Both the position numbers and the translations under genes were made by a program. A DNA stretch of 64,000 bases, from contig JAUIGE010000028.1 in the NCBI GenBank assembly GCA_030430205.1, forward strand, positions 25,733 through 89,732, given 5' to 3'. This document shows positions 36,667-45,388 of the stretch, piece by piece (position 1 is the first letter of the stretch; each line of letters begins with the position of its first letter). Origin of the DNA: Bacteroidia bacterium. GTDB taxonomy: Bacteria; Bacteroidota; Bacteroidia; J057. The notes under the pieces are model-generated. The model did no database searches. It was not told the DNA's origin and saw only the letters and a program-made list of their open reading frames with translations.

Positions 36667-36745
36667 GGCTGCTGCGTAATCCGGCTCTTAAGCTCTGCAT
36701 CCCTGGGGGCGCTGTCCGCATTTGTTAATCTATCAACTAATTTTT

Positions 36746-37555
36746 ATGAAAAATCAAATGTTTTGGGGCCTGATTGGTCTGCTTTTATTTTTCTTTTCCT
36801 GCAAGGAAAATGTGGATACCGAAATTCCGTCGGTCACTTTTCGTGCTTTTTCTCCCCAGCCTTCGGCTGCGGAGGTATGTGGCGAAATGGAAGATCAGGT
36901 CTTCCAACTGGAAAGCGGCGAGACGCTTTCCTTTACTGCCCTCATCGAAGACAATGAAGGCCTTTCTCAATACAAGATTGACATACACCAAAACTTTGCC
37001 TGCCATGGGCATGCGGAGAAGACGGAGGACTGGTCGGTTTTGAAAATCCGGGACATAAGCGGTACCTCCGTTGAGGTGACAGAAGAGCTACCTGTCCCTG
37101 TGGATGTCACCGCAGGCAATTATCATTTTGACCTCAAAGTGGTAGATGCCGCAGGCAATGAGCGCTTATTTGAGGAGTTTTTTAGCATAAAAATCCTGAA
37201 TGCGAGCGACTATGAGCCTCCGGTGATCGAAAGTGAATTGCCTGCTACAAACGCCTTTAGCATAAAAAAGGGAGAAAGCATCCGCTTCAAAGGAGAGCTG
37301 ACAGATAATTATTCATTGGGCGAAGGCGGAAATGGCTCTTTGAAGCTGCATTACCATGAAGAAGCCAGCGGAAATGAAGTAGAAGCCAAAGAAATAGAGT
37401 TGAGCGAAAGTGAAGGGAAGAGCTTCCTTTACGACTTCGAATATAGCTTTCCGGCAAATGTAAATGCGGGCACCTATACCTTTGAACTTGTAGCTACCGA
37501 TGGCGTGCGAAATGTTTCTCAGGAAATAGAATTTGAAGTGATGCTTACAGATTAG
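36746..37555 (+). CDS. DUF4625-like lipoprotein
   Basis: About 269 residues from MKNQMFWGLIGLLLFFFSC; the lipobox FFSC gives a lipidated cysteine at residue 19. Two Ig-like beta domains follow (SVTFRAFSPQPS... FSIKILNAS and YEPPVIESELPATNAFSIKKGESI... FEVMLTD), as in DUF4625 proteins. A HQNFACHGHAE stretch is a possible metal-binding loop. Divergent from the TonB receptor, which suggests a joint role at the outer membrane in nutrient or metal capture. An in-frame TTG at 36722 is rejected in favour of the ATG. Confidence 0.65.
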   Translation: MKNQMFWGLIGLLLFFFSCKENVDTEIPSVTFRAFSPQPSAAEVCGEMEDQVFQLESGETLSFTALIEDNEGLSQYKIDIHQNFACHGHAEKTEDWSVLKIRDISGTSVEVTEELPVPVDVTAGNYHFDLKVVDAAGNERLFEEFFSIKILNASDYEPPVIESELPATNAFSIKKGESIRFKGELTDNYSLGEGGNGSLKLHYHEEASGNEVEAKEIELSESEGKSFLYDFEYSFPANVNAGTYTFELVATDGVRNVSQEIEFEVMLTD

Positions 37556-37604
37556 CATCAATAAATTTTATACCTTGAGGCTTATTGAAATAAATCAAAA
37601 AAGC

Positions 37605-39668
37605 ATGAGCCAACGCAATATCTATGCACTTCTGGTCGGCATCAACGACTATCCCATCGAAGCCCATCGCCTTTTCGGCTGTCACAATGACGTGCAGGCC
37701 GCCAGGGAGTTTCTTGAAAACCGGACCAATCGTTCCAACTTCAACCTGAATGTCAAGACCTTGCTCAGCAAGGAAGCTACCCGCAGCAATATTGCGAAGC
37801 AATTTGAAGAGCATTTGGGGAAAGCCACCGAAAATGACGTTGTCTTTTTCTACTATAGCGGCCACGGCTCGCAGGAGAAAGCGGGCGATTTCTTCGCCCA
37901 TCTGGAGCCTGACGGCATGAACGAGACCCTCGTCTGCTGGGACAGCCGGATAGAAGACGGCATGGACATGGCCGACAAAGAATTGGCAACGCTGATACAG
38001 CTGGTTTCCCAGCGCAACCCGCACATCGTGCTGCTGCTCGACTGCTGCCACTCCGGCTCCGGGAGCCGGGGCGTGGTGGATCCCAGCCAGATCCAGGACT
38101 ATCTTGTGCGCCAAAGTCCGATGGACGAGCGCCTGCGTCCGCTGGACTCCTATATCCTGCCACGTAACCTCAAGACCGATCGCTCGATCCTCAGCACCCG
38201 AGGCATGAACAGCCTCGTGATCCCCGACGGGCGCCATGTGGCGCTTTCGGCAGCGGAGTCTTTCGAGTTGGCCAAAGAGACCACCCTCGGCGGTAACCGG
38301 AGGGGTGTTTTTTCCTATTCCCTGATCGAGTTGCTGCAAAACTCCACGGGAGATTTTACCTATGATGACCTGATGCGCCGTGCGCGCTCGATGGTGGCCC
38401 GAAGGACTTTTGAGCAGACGCCGACCATGTTTGCCACCCAGCCTGCTGACCTGAACACCCAATTTCTGGATGGCTCTACAGGCGGAAGCTCAGATTATTT
38501 CAACCTGAATTTTGACCGGGAACATGGCTGGCTGCTGGATGGGGGCTCCGTGCATGGCATCATCAAGGGTGAATGGGGGGATGAAACGACCGTACTATCC
38601 GTCTTTCCCGATAAGCTCAAAGAGCTGAGTGATCTGACCCAGGCGGTCGCCCGGGTAGAAGTGACCGACATTGCTCCCGGCCGCAGCATCGTGCGGGTGG
38701 TAGAGGATAACAACCAGCTCGACAAAAACGCCAACTACAAATGCAAGATCGTGAGCTTGCCGGTGGAGCCCAACCTGATCTACCTGCATGGGCAGGATAT
38801 AGGCCTGAGCGCTTTGCGCAGGCAGATGTCGGTCGAAGGACCTGATAGCTCCTACCTGCGTGAGATCCGCGACCTGTCGCAGGCTGATTATAAATTGCTG
38901 GCGGTCCGTGACCGCTACATCATCTCCCGCGCAGCGGATGGGATGGGCGATGCAGCCATCATCCGGCAGGATGGCATAGATTATCGACCTTTGGTCGGAC
39001 AGGTGGCTGGCTACAGCTCCGAAAATGCCGCCAGGGTGGTGGAACAACTCATTCACATCGCCAAATGGGAGCGCAGCCTGGAGTTGAAAAATCCAGCCAG
39101 TCAGATTCCGACAGCCGCTTTGCGGATGGAGTTCTGGCATCCTGAAAAGGAGGAAAAGTTGCCTCTGGCGACAGCGGGATACAAATTTTCTTACGATCAC
39201 CAGGCGCAGCCTCAGGGTCTGCCTTTTTTTCGCTTAAAAGTGATCAACCAGGGGGCCAAAAAACTGTATTTCTCCCTGCTTTTTTATTCCTCCCAATTTG
39301 AAATATATCCCTATATGCTGGCCGAAGGCGGCAGCTGGCTCGAACCCGGAGAGTCTATCTGGGCCATGAATGGCGACCCTATTCCAGGTTTTGTCTCGGA
39401 CAACCTCAAAGCATTTGGCGTAACCAAAACAGTAGAGCATCTTAAGCTGATCGCCAGCACGGACCGTTTTCATCCTGAATTGCTGGAGATGAAAGGCCTG
39501 GGCGAACCTCAGCCTTCCCTGCGATCCGCTGACACGGATTTAAGTGGCCTGGATGGCCTATTGGGAGGCGCTACCTCCCGCTCGCTGCGCTTGCGCACCC
39601 AATCAGCTACCAGCCTGAGTGACTGGAACACCAATGAGGTCAGCCTAACGATTGAGCGGCGGAATTAG
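37605..39668 (+). CDS. caspase-family (C14/metacaspase) protease
   Basis: About 687 residues from MSQRNIYALLVGINDYPIE. The caspase fold is at residues 5-290 with both catalytic residues: His87 in YYSGHGSQ and Cys148 in LLLDCCHSGSGSRG. LVGINDY and the FGCHNDV block are typical of metacaspase-like proteins. The long C-terminal half has no clear assignment; around residues 555-620 (FFRLKVINQGAKKLYFSLLFYS, GSWLEPGESIWAMNG) it resembles DUF4384-like partners. No signal peptide. It probably cleaves proteins after Lys/Arg in a stress or conflict setting. Stands alone, 50 nt after the DUF4625-like gene. Confidence 0.85.
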   Translation: MSQRNIYALLVGINDYPIEAHRLFGCHNDVQAAREFLENRTNRSNFNLNVKTLLSKEATRSNIAKQFEEHLGKATENDVVFFYYSGHGSQEKAGDFFAHLEPDGMNETLVCWDSRIEDGMDMADKELATLIQLVSQRNPHIVLLLDCCHSGSGSRGVVDPSQIQDYLVRQSPMDERLRPLDSYILPRNLKTDRSILSTRGMNSLVIPDGRHVALSAAESFELAKETTLGGNRRGVFSYSLIELLQNSTGDFTYDDLMRRARSMVARRTFEQTPTMFATQPADLNTQFLDGSTGGSSDYFNLNFDREHGWLLDGGSVHGIIKGEWGDETTVLSVFPDKLKELSDLTQAVARVEVTDIAPGRSIVRVVEDNNQLDKNANYKCKIVSLPVEPNLIYLHGQDIGLSALRRQMSVEGPDSSYLREIRDLSQADYKLLAVRDRYIISRAADGMGDAAIIRQDGIDYRPLVGQVAGYSSENAARVVEQLIHIAKWERSLELKNPASQIPTAALRMEFWHPEKEEKLPLATAGYKFSYDHQAQPQGLPFFRLKVINQGAKKLYFSLLFYSSQFEIYPYMLAEGGSWLEPGESIWAMNGDPIPGFVSDNLKAFGVTKTVEHLKLIASTDRFHPELLEMKGLGEPQPSLRSADTDLSGLDGLLGGATSRSLRLRTQSATSLSDWNTNEVSLTIERRN

Positions 39669-39682
39669 GAGGAAATATTTCC

Positions 39683-40789
39683 CTACTGCTTCAACATTTT
39701 TCTGGAAAAAACCGGCTTCCCTTTGATCTCAAGGACAATGAGGTACGTACCGGCGGGAATGGCTGATACATCCAGAAAGGATTTTTGTGTGAAAACCCCT
39801 TCAACATGGAGCAGGCTGCCTTTCATGTCGTAGATACGCAGATCGAGTGAAGCCTGGGAATCATGGGAAATATGCAGCTGATCTTGCAGAGGATTGGGCG
39901 AAAGGAAAATGTGGTAGGGATTGCTCAATGCGTCGTCGATATCCATGTGAGGATCACTGATGGGATTGACATATATGGCCGCTCCTGAAATAGAATTGAT
40001 CGGATCAACAGCAATTTGCTGGGGATTTGTGCCATCCAAATTGGCCTGGCCGATGCTCCCTATGCTGGTTTTCCTTTCAATCCAGGCAATTTTTTTATTC
40101 CTTAAATCAATGCTGATAGATCCAATAATTCCTGAAACAGAAAGAACATCCACCAGATGGGTGCCGTCATAATTTACCCGCTGAATCTTGTTGTTGGTTC
40201 TATTGGAAAAGTAAATATGCTGATTGTCGGGGTCAATTTTCAGGTCATAGAGAGCGATATTTGTTGACAGGATGGTGACGGTATTGCTGCCGTTTGTCCC
40301 GGCCCTTTTGATCTTGCGGCTATCGTTCTCTGTCCAATAGATGTGTTTATTCGCCGTATCTATGGTTAATCCCTGAACAGAGCCAGTCCCGGATATGAGG
40401 GTTTGCTTATTTGTCCCGTCCGTATTAACGCTGTAGATGTTGCCCGTACCTGTCTCTGTATAGTAGAGCAGGTTGTTCCCTTCATCCAGGGCAACCATCC
40501 CGATGGCGTTGCTTACCGATAAAACATCCTGGCTTGAAGACCCATCAAAGTTTGATTTTCTGATTTTGCCATCCGTTCCCGCGGCCCAATATATTTGCTG
40601 ATCGGGATGATGGACGGTAATCCGCCTGACTTTTCCCTGTTGGGTCACGATGGTATCTGTGTTGGTATTTCCAACGGTTTGGGCTTTAATATTTTGCTCT
40701 ATTTGGCTCCCCCAAAATATCTGATTTTGAGCAGATAGGGCATATATGCCCAGCAGGAAAATGCCGACGAAAGTGAATAATTTTGACAT
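39683..40789 (-). CDS. YWTD (LDL-receptor class B) propeller T9SS protein
   Basis: About 368 residues from MSKLFTFVGIFLLGIYALSA, a signal peptide. Then five or six YWTD-like blades: QIYWAAGTDGKIRKSNFDGS, LLYYTETGTGNIYSVNTDGT, HIYWTENDSRKIKRAGTNGS, HIYFSNRTNNKIQRVNYDGT, KIAWIERKTSIGSIGQANLD. The C-terminus from FLSPNPLQDQLHI to FSRKMLKQ is a T9SS sorting domain. Secreted. Function unknown, possibly protein or polysaccharide binding. The longer frame start (40996) lies in repeat DNA and is rejected. Converges on the caspase gene. Confidence 0.85.
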   Translation of the reverse strand: MSKLFTFVGIFLLGIYALSAQNQIFWGSQIEQNIKAQTVGNTNTDTIVTQQGKVRRITVHHPDQQIYWAAGTDGKIRKSNFDGSSSQDVLSVSNAIGMVALDEGNNLLYYTETGTGNIYSVNTDGTNKQTLISGTGSVQGLTIDTANKHIYWTENDSRKIKRAGTNGSNTVTILSTNIALYDLKIDPDNQHIYFSNRTNNKIQRVNYDGTHLVDVLSVSGIIGSISIDLRNKKIAWIERKTSIGSIGQANLDGTNPQQIAVDPINSISGAAIYVNPISDPHMDIDDALSNPYHIFLSPNPLQDQLHISHDSQASLDLRIYDMKGSLLHVEGVFTQKSFLDVSAIPAGTYLIVLEIKGKPVFSRKMLKQ

Positions 40790-40984
40790 AAAAATAGGAA
40801 TTATGGGGTATGATATCAGGGCAATTGCATCAATATTTCGAAATATTATTTTATACTGATAAAGATGCTCTAAGCTTTGCCTGACTTTGAATACAGTTTC
40901 TTGACATGGGAAAATGAAGAAAATGAAGAAAATGAAGAAAATGGACAATTGAAAATGGAAAATTGACAATGTAAGACCATTTGC

Positions 40985-41159
40985 TCCATTATCCATTATC
41001 CATTATCCATTATCCATTATCCATTGTCCATTATCCATTATCCATTGTCCATTGTCCATTATCCATTATCCATTGTCCATTATCCATTATCCATTGTCCA
41101 TTGTCCATTATCCATTATCCATTATCCATTCTCCATTCTCCATCGTCCATTCTCCATTC
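40985..41159. repeat. heptanucleotide tandem repeat, 25 units (TCCATTA/TCCATTG)
   Basis: Twenty-five contiguous 7-bp units, mostly TCCATTA and TCCATTG, ending in TCCATTC variants. Upstream at about 40914-40945 is a short GAAGAAAAT-type 9-mer block, and at 41341-41382 a degenerate heptamer block (TCCTTGT, TCATTAT, TCGTTAT) enters the 3' end of the phosphatase gene. The rest of the 575-nt gap between the propeller and phosphatase genes holds no gene that I can support. Confidence 0.9.
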
Positions 41160-41364
41160 AAAAAAGCAGAACCAGTTTCTACTGAAAAAGAGAACCCAAA
41201 GTATTACGACTATTTGATGCAATCACCCTAGTATGATATAGGGAAATATGCGATTCGCATGAACTATATATAAGTAAAAATAACGAACGGGAAATTGAAA
41301 ATAAGACAATAAATGCCCATTTCAAAAACCGCTCTTCCCTTCCTTGTTCATTATTCCTTGTTCG

Positions 41365-41880
41365 TTATTCTTTATTCTCCACACTCACCTGCCGAAAATA
41401 CTGATCAAAGCTCCCCATCCTCTTGAGTACCTCAATAACAAAATCTCTAAAAACGCCTTTTCCCCCATCATTTGGGACAATATAATCTACAATATCCCGC
41501 GTATAGGAGGGTGCGCTTTGCGGACAGCCAGAAAAGCCTACGGCTTTCAACAACGGATGATCGTTGATTTCATCTCCCACAAAAGCGATCTGTTCCAGGG
41601 TCAGATTTTCTTCAGAAGCTATCTTATGAGCCAGCGCGAGCTTGTTTTGAATGCCTATATAGCAATCTTCGATTTTCAGCTTTTGCGCCCTTTTCTGTAC
41701 AGCCTTGGATTTTTCGCCAGTGATAATAACCAGCTTGATTCCGGCTTGCCTGGCGAGCAGTACCCCCACGCTGTCAGAGGTGGTGAATTTTTTGAATTCG
41801 TCCCCAGACTCCGTATAGTACATGCCGCCATCTGTCCATACCCCGTCAATATCGGTGATGATCAATCGTATGTCCATCAT
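41365..41880 (-). CDS. HAD phosphatase, KdsC-like (C0 type)
   Basis: A 171-residue HAD hydrolase. Motif I is TDIDGVWTDGG (nucleophile and acid Asp pair), motif II is VIITGEKS, motif III Lys in IQNKLALAH, motif IV GDEINDHPLL. It is small, with no cap domain, like KdsC and the 9-phosphate phosphatases of nonulosonic acid routes. It is translationally coupled to the NeuB-like gene (ATGATG / TGA overlap of 4 nt), so it likely dephosphorylates the product of that synthase. Last codons are encoded by heptamer-like repeat DNA. Confidence 0.85.
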   Translation of the reverse strand: MMDIRLIITDIDGVWTDGGMYYTESGDEFKKFTTSDSVGVLLARQAGIKLVIITGEKSKAVQKRAQKLKIEDCYIGIQNKLALAHKIASEENLTLEQIAFVGDEINDHPLLKAVGFSGCPQSAPSYTRDIVDYIVPNDGGKGVFRDFVIEVLKRMGSFDQYFRQVSVENKE

Positions 41881-42911
41881 TCTATGTCCTGGAGGTAAAT
41901 AAGCTCATCGGCAGGAATGGCACGTTTTACTTTCTTTCCAATCAATTGGTCCTTGTCGGCCCATTTTACCCCGTCACCCGGTGACAGGAGATGCAGGTCC
42001 TCCAGGCTGATGATATGACCCGCTGGCAGCTCTTTATTGGTGGCAAGAGATCGCTCCAGTTTTTTGCGGGCGGCCTGGGTTGCAGGCTCAAAGTAAATCT
42101 CTTTTTTGCCGAGGGACATTTCCATCAGGCGAATGTCTCTGACCATTCTCCACACGCCCTCCGGCCCGAGGCTTCCTTTTTGGTCGGTGCCTTTCATATC
42201 ACGGTCAATGGTGATATGCTTTTCGATCACTTCGGCCCCTTTGGCCACAGCCGCAACAGGCGTCGAAATGCCAATGGTATGGTCAGAATACCCAATCCGG
42301 TATTGGCTGTAATTTTCTTTCAGGTAATCAATCGTGTTGAGATTGACATGCGCCGGTTGGGTCGGATACTCCGACACACAATGCAAAATGGAGATATTGC
42401 CATGATGTTTGGAGATCACTTCGAGTGCCTGGTCCAATTCCTTTTTGCCGGCCATACCTGTAGATATGATGATAGGGATCTGTGTCTGAGCCATGGCGTC
42501 CAGCAGGGGAAGATTGGTCAGGTCCCGACTTGCTACCTTGAGGTAGTCAGGCTCAAAAAGCTCAAGCAGCGACAAGGTGCCGATGGAGCAAAGCGTCTCA
42601 ACAAAGTCAAGCCCCAGCTCTTTGGCATATTGATAGACCTCAAAATGCTGCTCATTGCTCAGCTCGAGTTTGGCGCGATGCTCCCCATAGGTTTTGCCAA
42701 ATGAGTGCGGGCTGTTGTAAGGAGCCATCATCTGAGATTGAGTGAGCTCCTCCGCCAAATCGCGCTTGGTAAGCTTGATTGCATTGATTCGGGGTAACTC
42801 CAGGTCAAAAAGCTTGTCGATGACTGGTTTGTTAACCAGGTCTATGATCAGCTTGGCGATGTCTACAGAGCCGTTGTGATTTTGGCCGATTTCTCCAATT
42901 ATATACGTCAT
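41877..42911 (-). CDS. NeuB-like nonulosonate synthase with SAF domain
   Basis: A 344-residue protein. NeuB signatures: MTYIIGEIGQNHNGSVDIAK, DFVETLCSIGTLSLLELFEPDYLKVAS, IPIIISTGMAGKKELDQAL, ISILHCVSEYPTQPAHVNL and YSDHTIGIS. The C-terminal SAF/AFP-like domain (LPAGHIISLEDLHLLSPGDGV) is present. It condenses phosphoenolpyruvate with an N-acyl hexosamine(-phosphate) to form a sialic-acid-like nine-carbon sugar. Overlaps both neighbours by 4 nt, consistent with one operon. The sugar acceptor cannot be told from the sequence. Confidence 0.85.
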   Translation of the reverse strand: MTYIIGEIGQNHNGSVDIAKLIIDLVNKPVIDKLFDLELPRINAIKLTKRDLAEELTQSQMMAPYNSPHSFGKTYGEHRAKLELSNEQHFEVYQYAKELGLDFVETLCSIGTLSLLELFEPDYLKVASRDLTNLPLLDAMAQTQIPIIISTGMAGKKELDQALEVISKHHGNISILHCVSEYPTQPAHVNLNTIDYLKENYSQYRIGYSDHTIGISTPVAAVAKGAEVIEKHITIDRDMKGTDQKGSLGPEGVWRMVRDIRLMEMSLGKKEIYFEPATQAARKKLERSLATNKELPAGHIISLEDLHLLSPGDGVKWADKDQLIGKKVKRAIPADELIYLQDIE

Positions 42912-43654
42912 TTGCTGTTTTTATTAATTTGGTTTTTCATTTTCGAAAGTAAATCCGGTTGGGATTCTATGTATTGAATCAAGTCCTGATAATGAAAGGT
43001 AGTACCTTTTAGTTTTTTGAACCAATCAAAGTAAATCTTTTGAAGATTTTCGAAATCGTCTGCTGTATCCAGCGTGGTTCGAATATGCTGATTGGGGATG
43101 TTTTTGGGGATAAATTGCACCTCAAAATCGTTTTTACCGGAATAAACACAATTGGTTACATGCTCCATGCAATGGCGGTCTCCGGCTTCGTGCAGCTGAG
43201 TCAGTGCAGCCAGGGAAACGATTTCGCCAAAAAAGCCATAGTGCGTCAGTATGCTCGGCTTGCCATTTATCTCATAGGCGCAATAATCTCCGCCCTGATA
43301 TTGCTCATACAGATCGCGGATCGTATGGATGTCCAGAAAGGGATTGTCCGAGCAAACGCGGATGATTACATCAAATTGGTGCAATTGTGCACATTCGATA
43401 AATCGCTCCAGCACATTCTCTTCAGAGCCTCTGAAGACAGGGATTTGGTACTTTTCGCCAAAACCTACAAGCACATCGTCAGCAGGATTGGTGGTGGTAG
43501 CCAACACCATGGGGATGTCCCAGTCAAAGGCTTTCATCCTGCTGAGCAAAACATCCAAAAATGCCGTTTCTCCATCAAATTGGCGGATTATTTTTTGAGG
43601 CAAACGGGTAGAACTGGTCCGTGCCTGAATGATTATGCCAATATTATTTTTCAT
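42908..43654 (-). CDS. cytidylyltransferase-like protein (SpsF/NeuA type)
   Basis: A 248-residue nucleotidyltransferase. Signature IGIIIQARTSSTRLPQKII (the ARxxSxRLPxK loop of SpsF/KdsB/NeuA) is at the N-terminus, and VIIRVCSDNPFLD is the metal-binding Asp region. The C-terminal half (IRTTLDTADDFENLQKIY) is typical of SpsF. It probably activates the nonulosonate with CTP, giving the CMP-sugar. It overlaps the NeuB-like gene (4 nt) and the glycosyltransferase (11 nt). Confidence 0.8.
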   Translation of the reverse strand: MKNNIGIIIQARTSSTRLPQKIIRQFDGETAFLDVLLSRMKAFDWDIPMVLATTTNPADDVLVGFGEKYQIPVFRGSEENVLERFIECAQLHQFDVIIRVCSDNPFLDIHTIRDLYEQYQGGDYCAYEINGKPSILTHYGFFGEIVSLAALTQLHEAGDRHCMEHVTNCVYSGKNDFEVQFIPKNIPNQHIRTTLDTADDFENLQKIYFDWFKKLKGTTFHYQDLIQYIESQPDLLSKMKNQINKNSK

Positions 43655-45350
43655 CGATAATGCTCCTTATTCGTTCTGATGCCTGCCCATCGGCCTTGTA
43701 AAAATAATTTTCAACAAAGGTATCATAGGATGCTTTGTCTATCACAAAGGTATCCTGTCTGATTTTATCAGCCAATTCTCCCGGCTTTTTTACCTGAATT
43801 CCTACTTTTTCCCTGATCCATGATGCCAGGTCCTGATCCAGGTAATCCAAAACCAGCAATGGCTTATAGTAAGGAATAAACTCCGTTCCAACGGTTGAAA
43901 AACTCGTGATCAGCAGATCACAGAACTCAAAATGCGTTTTCAAATCAGATTGACGATCAATCACAAAGTCCTGAAACCCCACTTCTTTTCCGATTTTGAG
44001 GAAGTAGTTGTCATCGAGTTCTCGGGGGTGCGGGCGAATGATCAATTGATAGGAATCGCGATTTGCCTGGGTCGCAAGCAGCACATCTTTGAGGTGTTGT
44101 TTTCGCAGCAAAGGGTCGCGTTGCGGCTGGCTGGCATAGATGATCGTTTTTTTGTTTGTATCAAAATCGTTGAGAATCGGATTGAGAAAGCGAAGCTCGC
44201 CAGGCGCTTCTATACGCCCTACCGTGCGTACTTGTTCGGGGCCATAGCCGCCCTGCCTGAGCAGGAGGTCCGTAAAATACTTTCCCCAGGTGAAAGTGAT
44301 GTCTGGCAGGAGGGGTTTGGAATGGTATTTTCCATATATATATGCCGGATGCAAGTCGTGGATATTTCCATGCTGAAAGCCGAAAATCTGAATCTTGTTT
44401 TTAAAGGCGGCATATTGAATGGCCTTTTGCTGGGGGCTGTTTTCGTCGCTCAGCAGTATGCCCGTAATCTTTGTTTTTGTAAAATAAGCATCAAAAGCCC
44501 TGAATCTCAGGTAGTAAACGAAAAAGCTCATTTTTCCTTTCCAGAATAAGTCCAGCATCACGCGATGCTTCTCAGAGGCCAGATTGGCCGGTGAGCTGAG
44601 CTGTTCTTTCAGCCTTTTGAGGCTTTTCCTCAATTTGAGCAGATCAAAAGGCCACCGAAATTGCAGGAGGTATCTGAGGAAAATCTGGTCTGAGGTGGCC
44701 AGCTCCCGGGGAATGGCCTGAAGGTCAGGCATGGGGTTGGAAGCATCGAGCAATTCTCGGGTGAGAATCTTTTCATAGGCGCTTTCCAGGCTGCCAAATC
44801 TCTTGTCACGGCCATCTTTGTTGTCGAGCATTCTTGAGAGAATGATGCGCTTTTGGCGCGGTTTCCCGGGGAATTTGAGCCTATATGAGATCGCCCGAAT
44901 TTCCTTTAAAAAGCGTTGGTAGCCTTTTTTCGGAGAAGCCGCCGCGGCTTCCAGTTGAATATGGGAAGCGTCAAAAAAATGCAATAGATTTTTGTCAGAA
45001 CTCAGCACTTTGTTGCTGCCTTCTTTTTCCAAAAACTGGCGGATACAGGCTGTTTTCAACGAAAAATTCCGATACTTAAAATAAAGCCTGAAGTGCTCCA
45101 GAAACCAAAAATCTATATGAAGCTCCTCATATAGCTCTTTGAAATGCTTTTCATTCTGGTTGTAAAAGTCCACCAATTCATCAAAACTCTGATAATTGAT
45201 CTGCTTTTGTAGCGCAGCATCAAGCTCTATATTGCTGCCTGCAAAAGCTTCTGCACTGTAAACAGAAGAAAAGGTAGCTATGTCTTTCTGATGCTCAAAA
45301 AGATGTTCATACTCTCCATCCAGGTAATATTGATTTTGTGGGGATAACAT
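43644..45350 (-). CDS. CDP-glycerol-transferase-like GT-B glycosyltransferase
   Basis: A 568-residue protein with no signal or membrane helix. The C-terminal half has the features of the glycerophospho/capsule transferase family: FQHGNIHDLHPAYIYG, TFTWGKYFTDLLLRQGGY, KKTIIYASQPQRDPLLRKQH, LIIRPHPRELDDNYF, DLLITSFSTVGTEFIPYYKP. These match the nucleotide-binding Rossmann domain. In this cluster it may add the CMP-activated nine-carbon sugar to a glycan chain. The N-terminal 250 residues are helical with no clear assignment. Confidence 0.75.
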   Translation of the reverse strand: MLSPQNQYYLDGEYEHLFEHQKDIATFSSVYSAEAFAGSNIELDAALQKQINYQSFDELVDFYNQNEKHFKELYEELHIDFWFLEHFRLYFKYRNFSLKTACIRQFLEKEGSNKVLSSDKNLLHFFDASHIQLEAAAASPKKGYQRFLKEIRAISYRLKFPGKPRQKRIILSRMLDNKDGRDKRFGSLESAYEKILTRELLDASNPMPDLQAIPRELATSDQIFLRYLLQFRWPFDLLKLRKSLKRLKEQLSSPANLASEKHRVMLDLFWKGKMSFFVYYLRFRAFDAYFTKTKITGILLSDENSPQQKAIQYAAFKNKIQIFGFQHGNIHDLHPAYIYGKYHSKPLLPDITFTWGKYFTDLLLRQGGYGPEQVRTVGRIEAPGELRFLNPILNDFDTNKKTIIYASQPQRDPLLRKQHLKDVLLATQANRDSYQLIIRPHPRELDDNYFLKIGKEVGFQDFVIDRQSDLKTHFEFCDLLITSFSTVGTEFIPYYKPLLVLDYLDQDLASWIREKVGIQVKKPGELADKIRQDTFVIDKASYDTFVENYFYKADGQASERIRSIIDEK

Positions 45351-45388
45351 GCCGTAGTAATTATGGGTTCATCCTGTGAAAAGCTTTT

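Noticed and set aside
37545..38462. Long minus-strand open frame (305 codons) over the caspase gene
   Set aside because: Antisense shadow of the metacaspase catalytic domain, with low-complexity residues and no family match.
40985..41159. CRISPR array
   Set aside because: The units are 7 bp, contiguous and without unique spacers of regular length, and no cas genes are present.
40981..41217. Open frame across the TCCATTA repeat
   Set aside because: It only translates a heptamer array into a seven-residue periodic peptide; no start signal or family.
41248..41260. Palindrome ATGCGAtTCGCAT
   Set aside because: Short, isolated and near no gene start; chance cannot be excluded.
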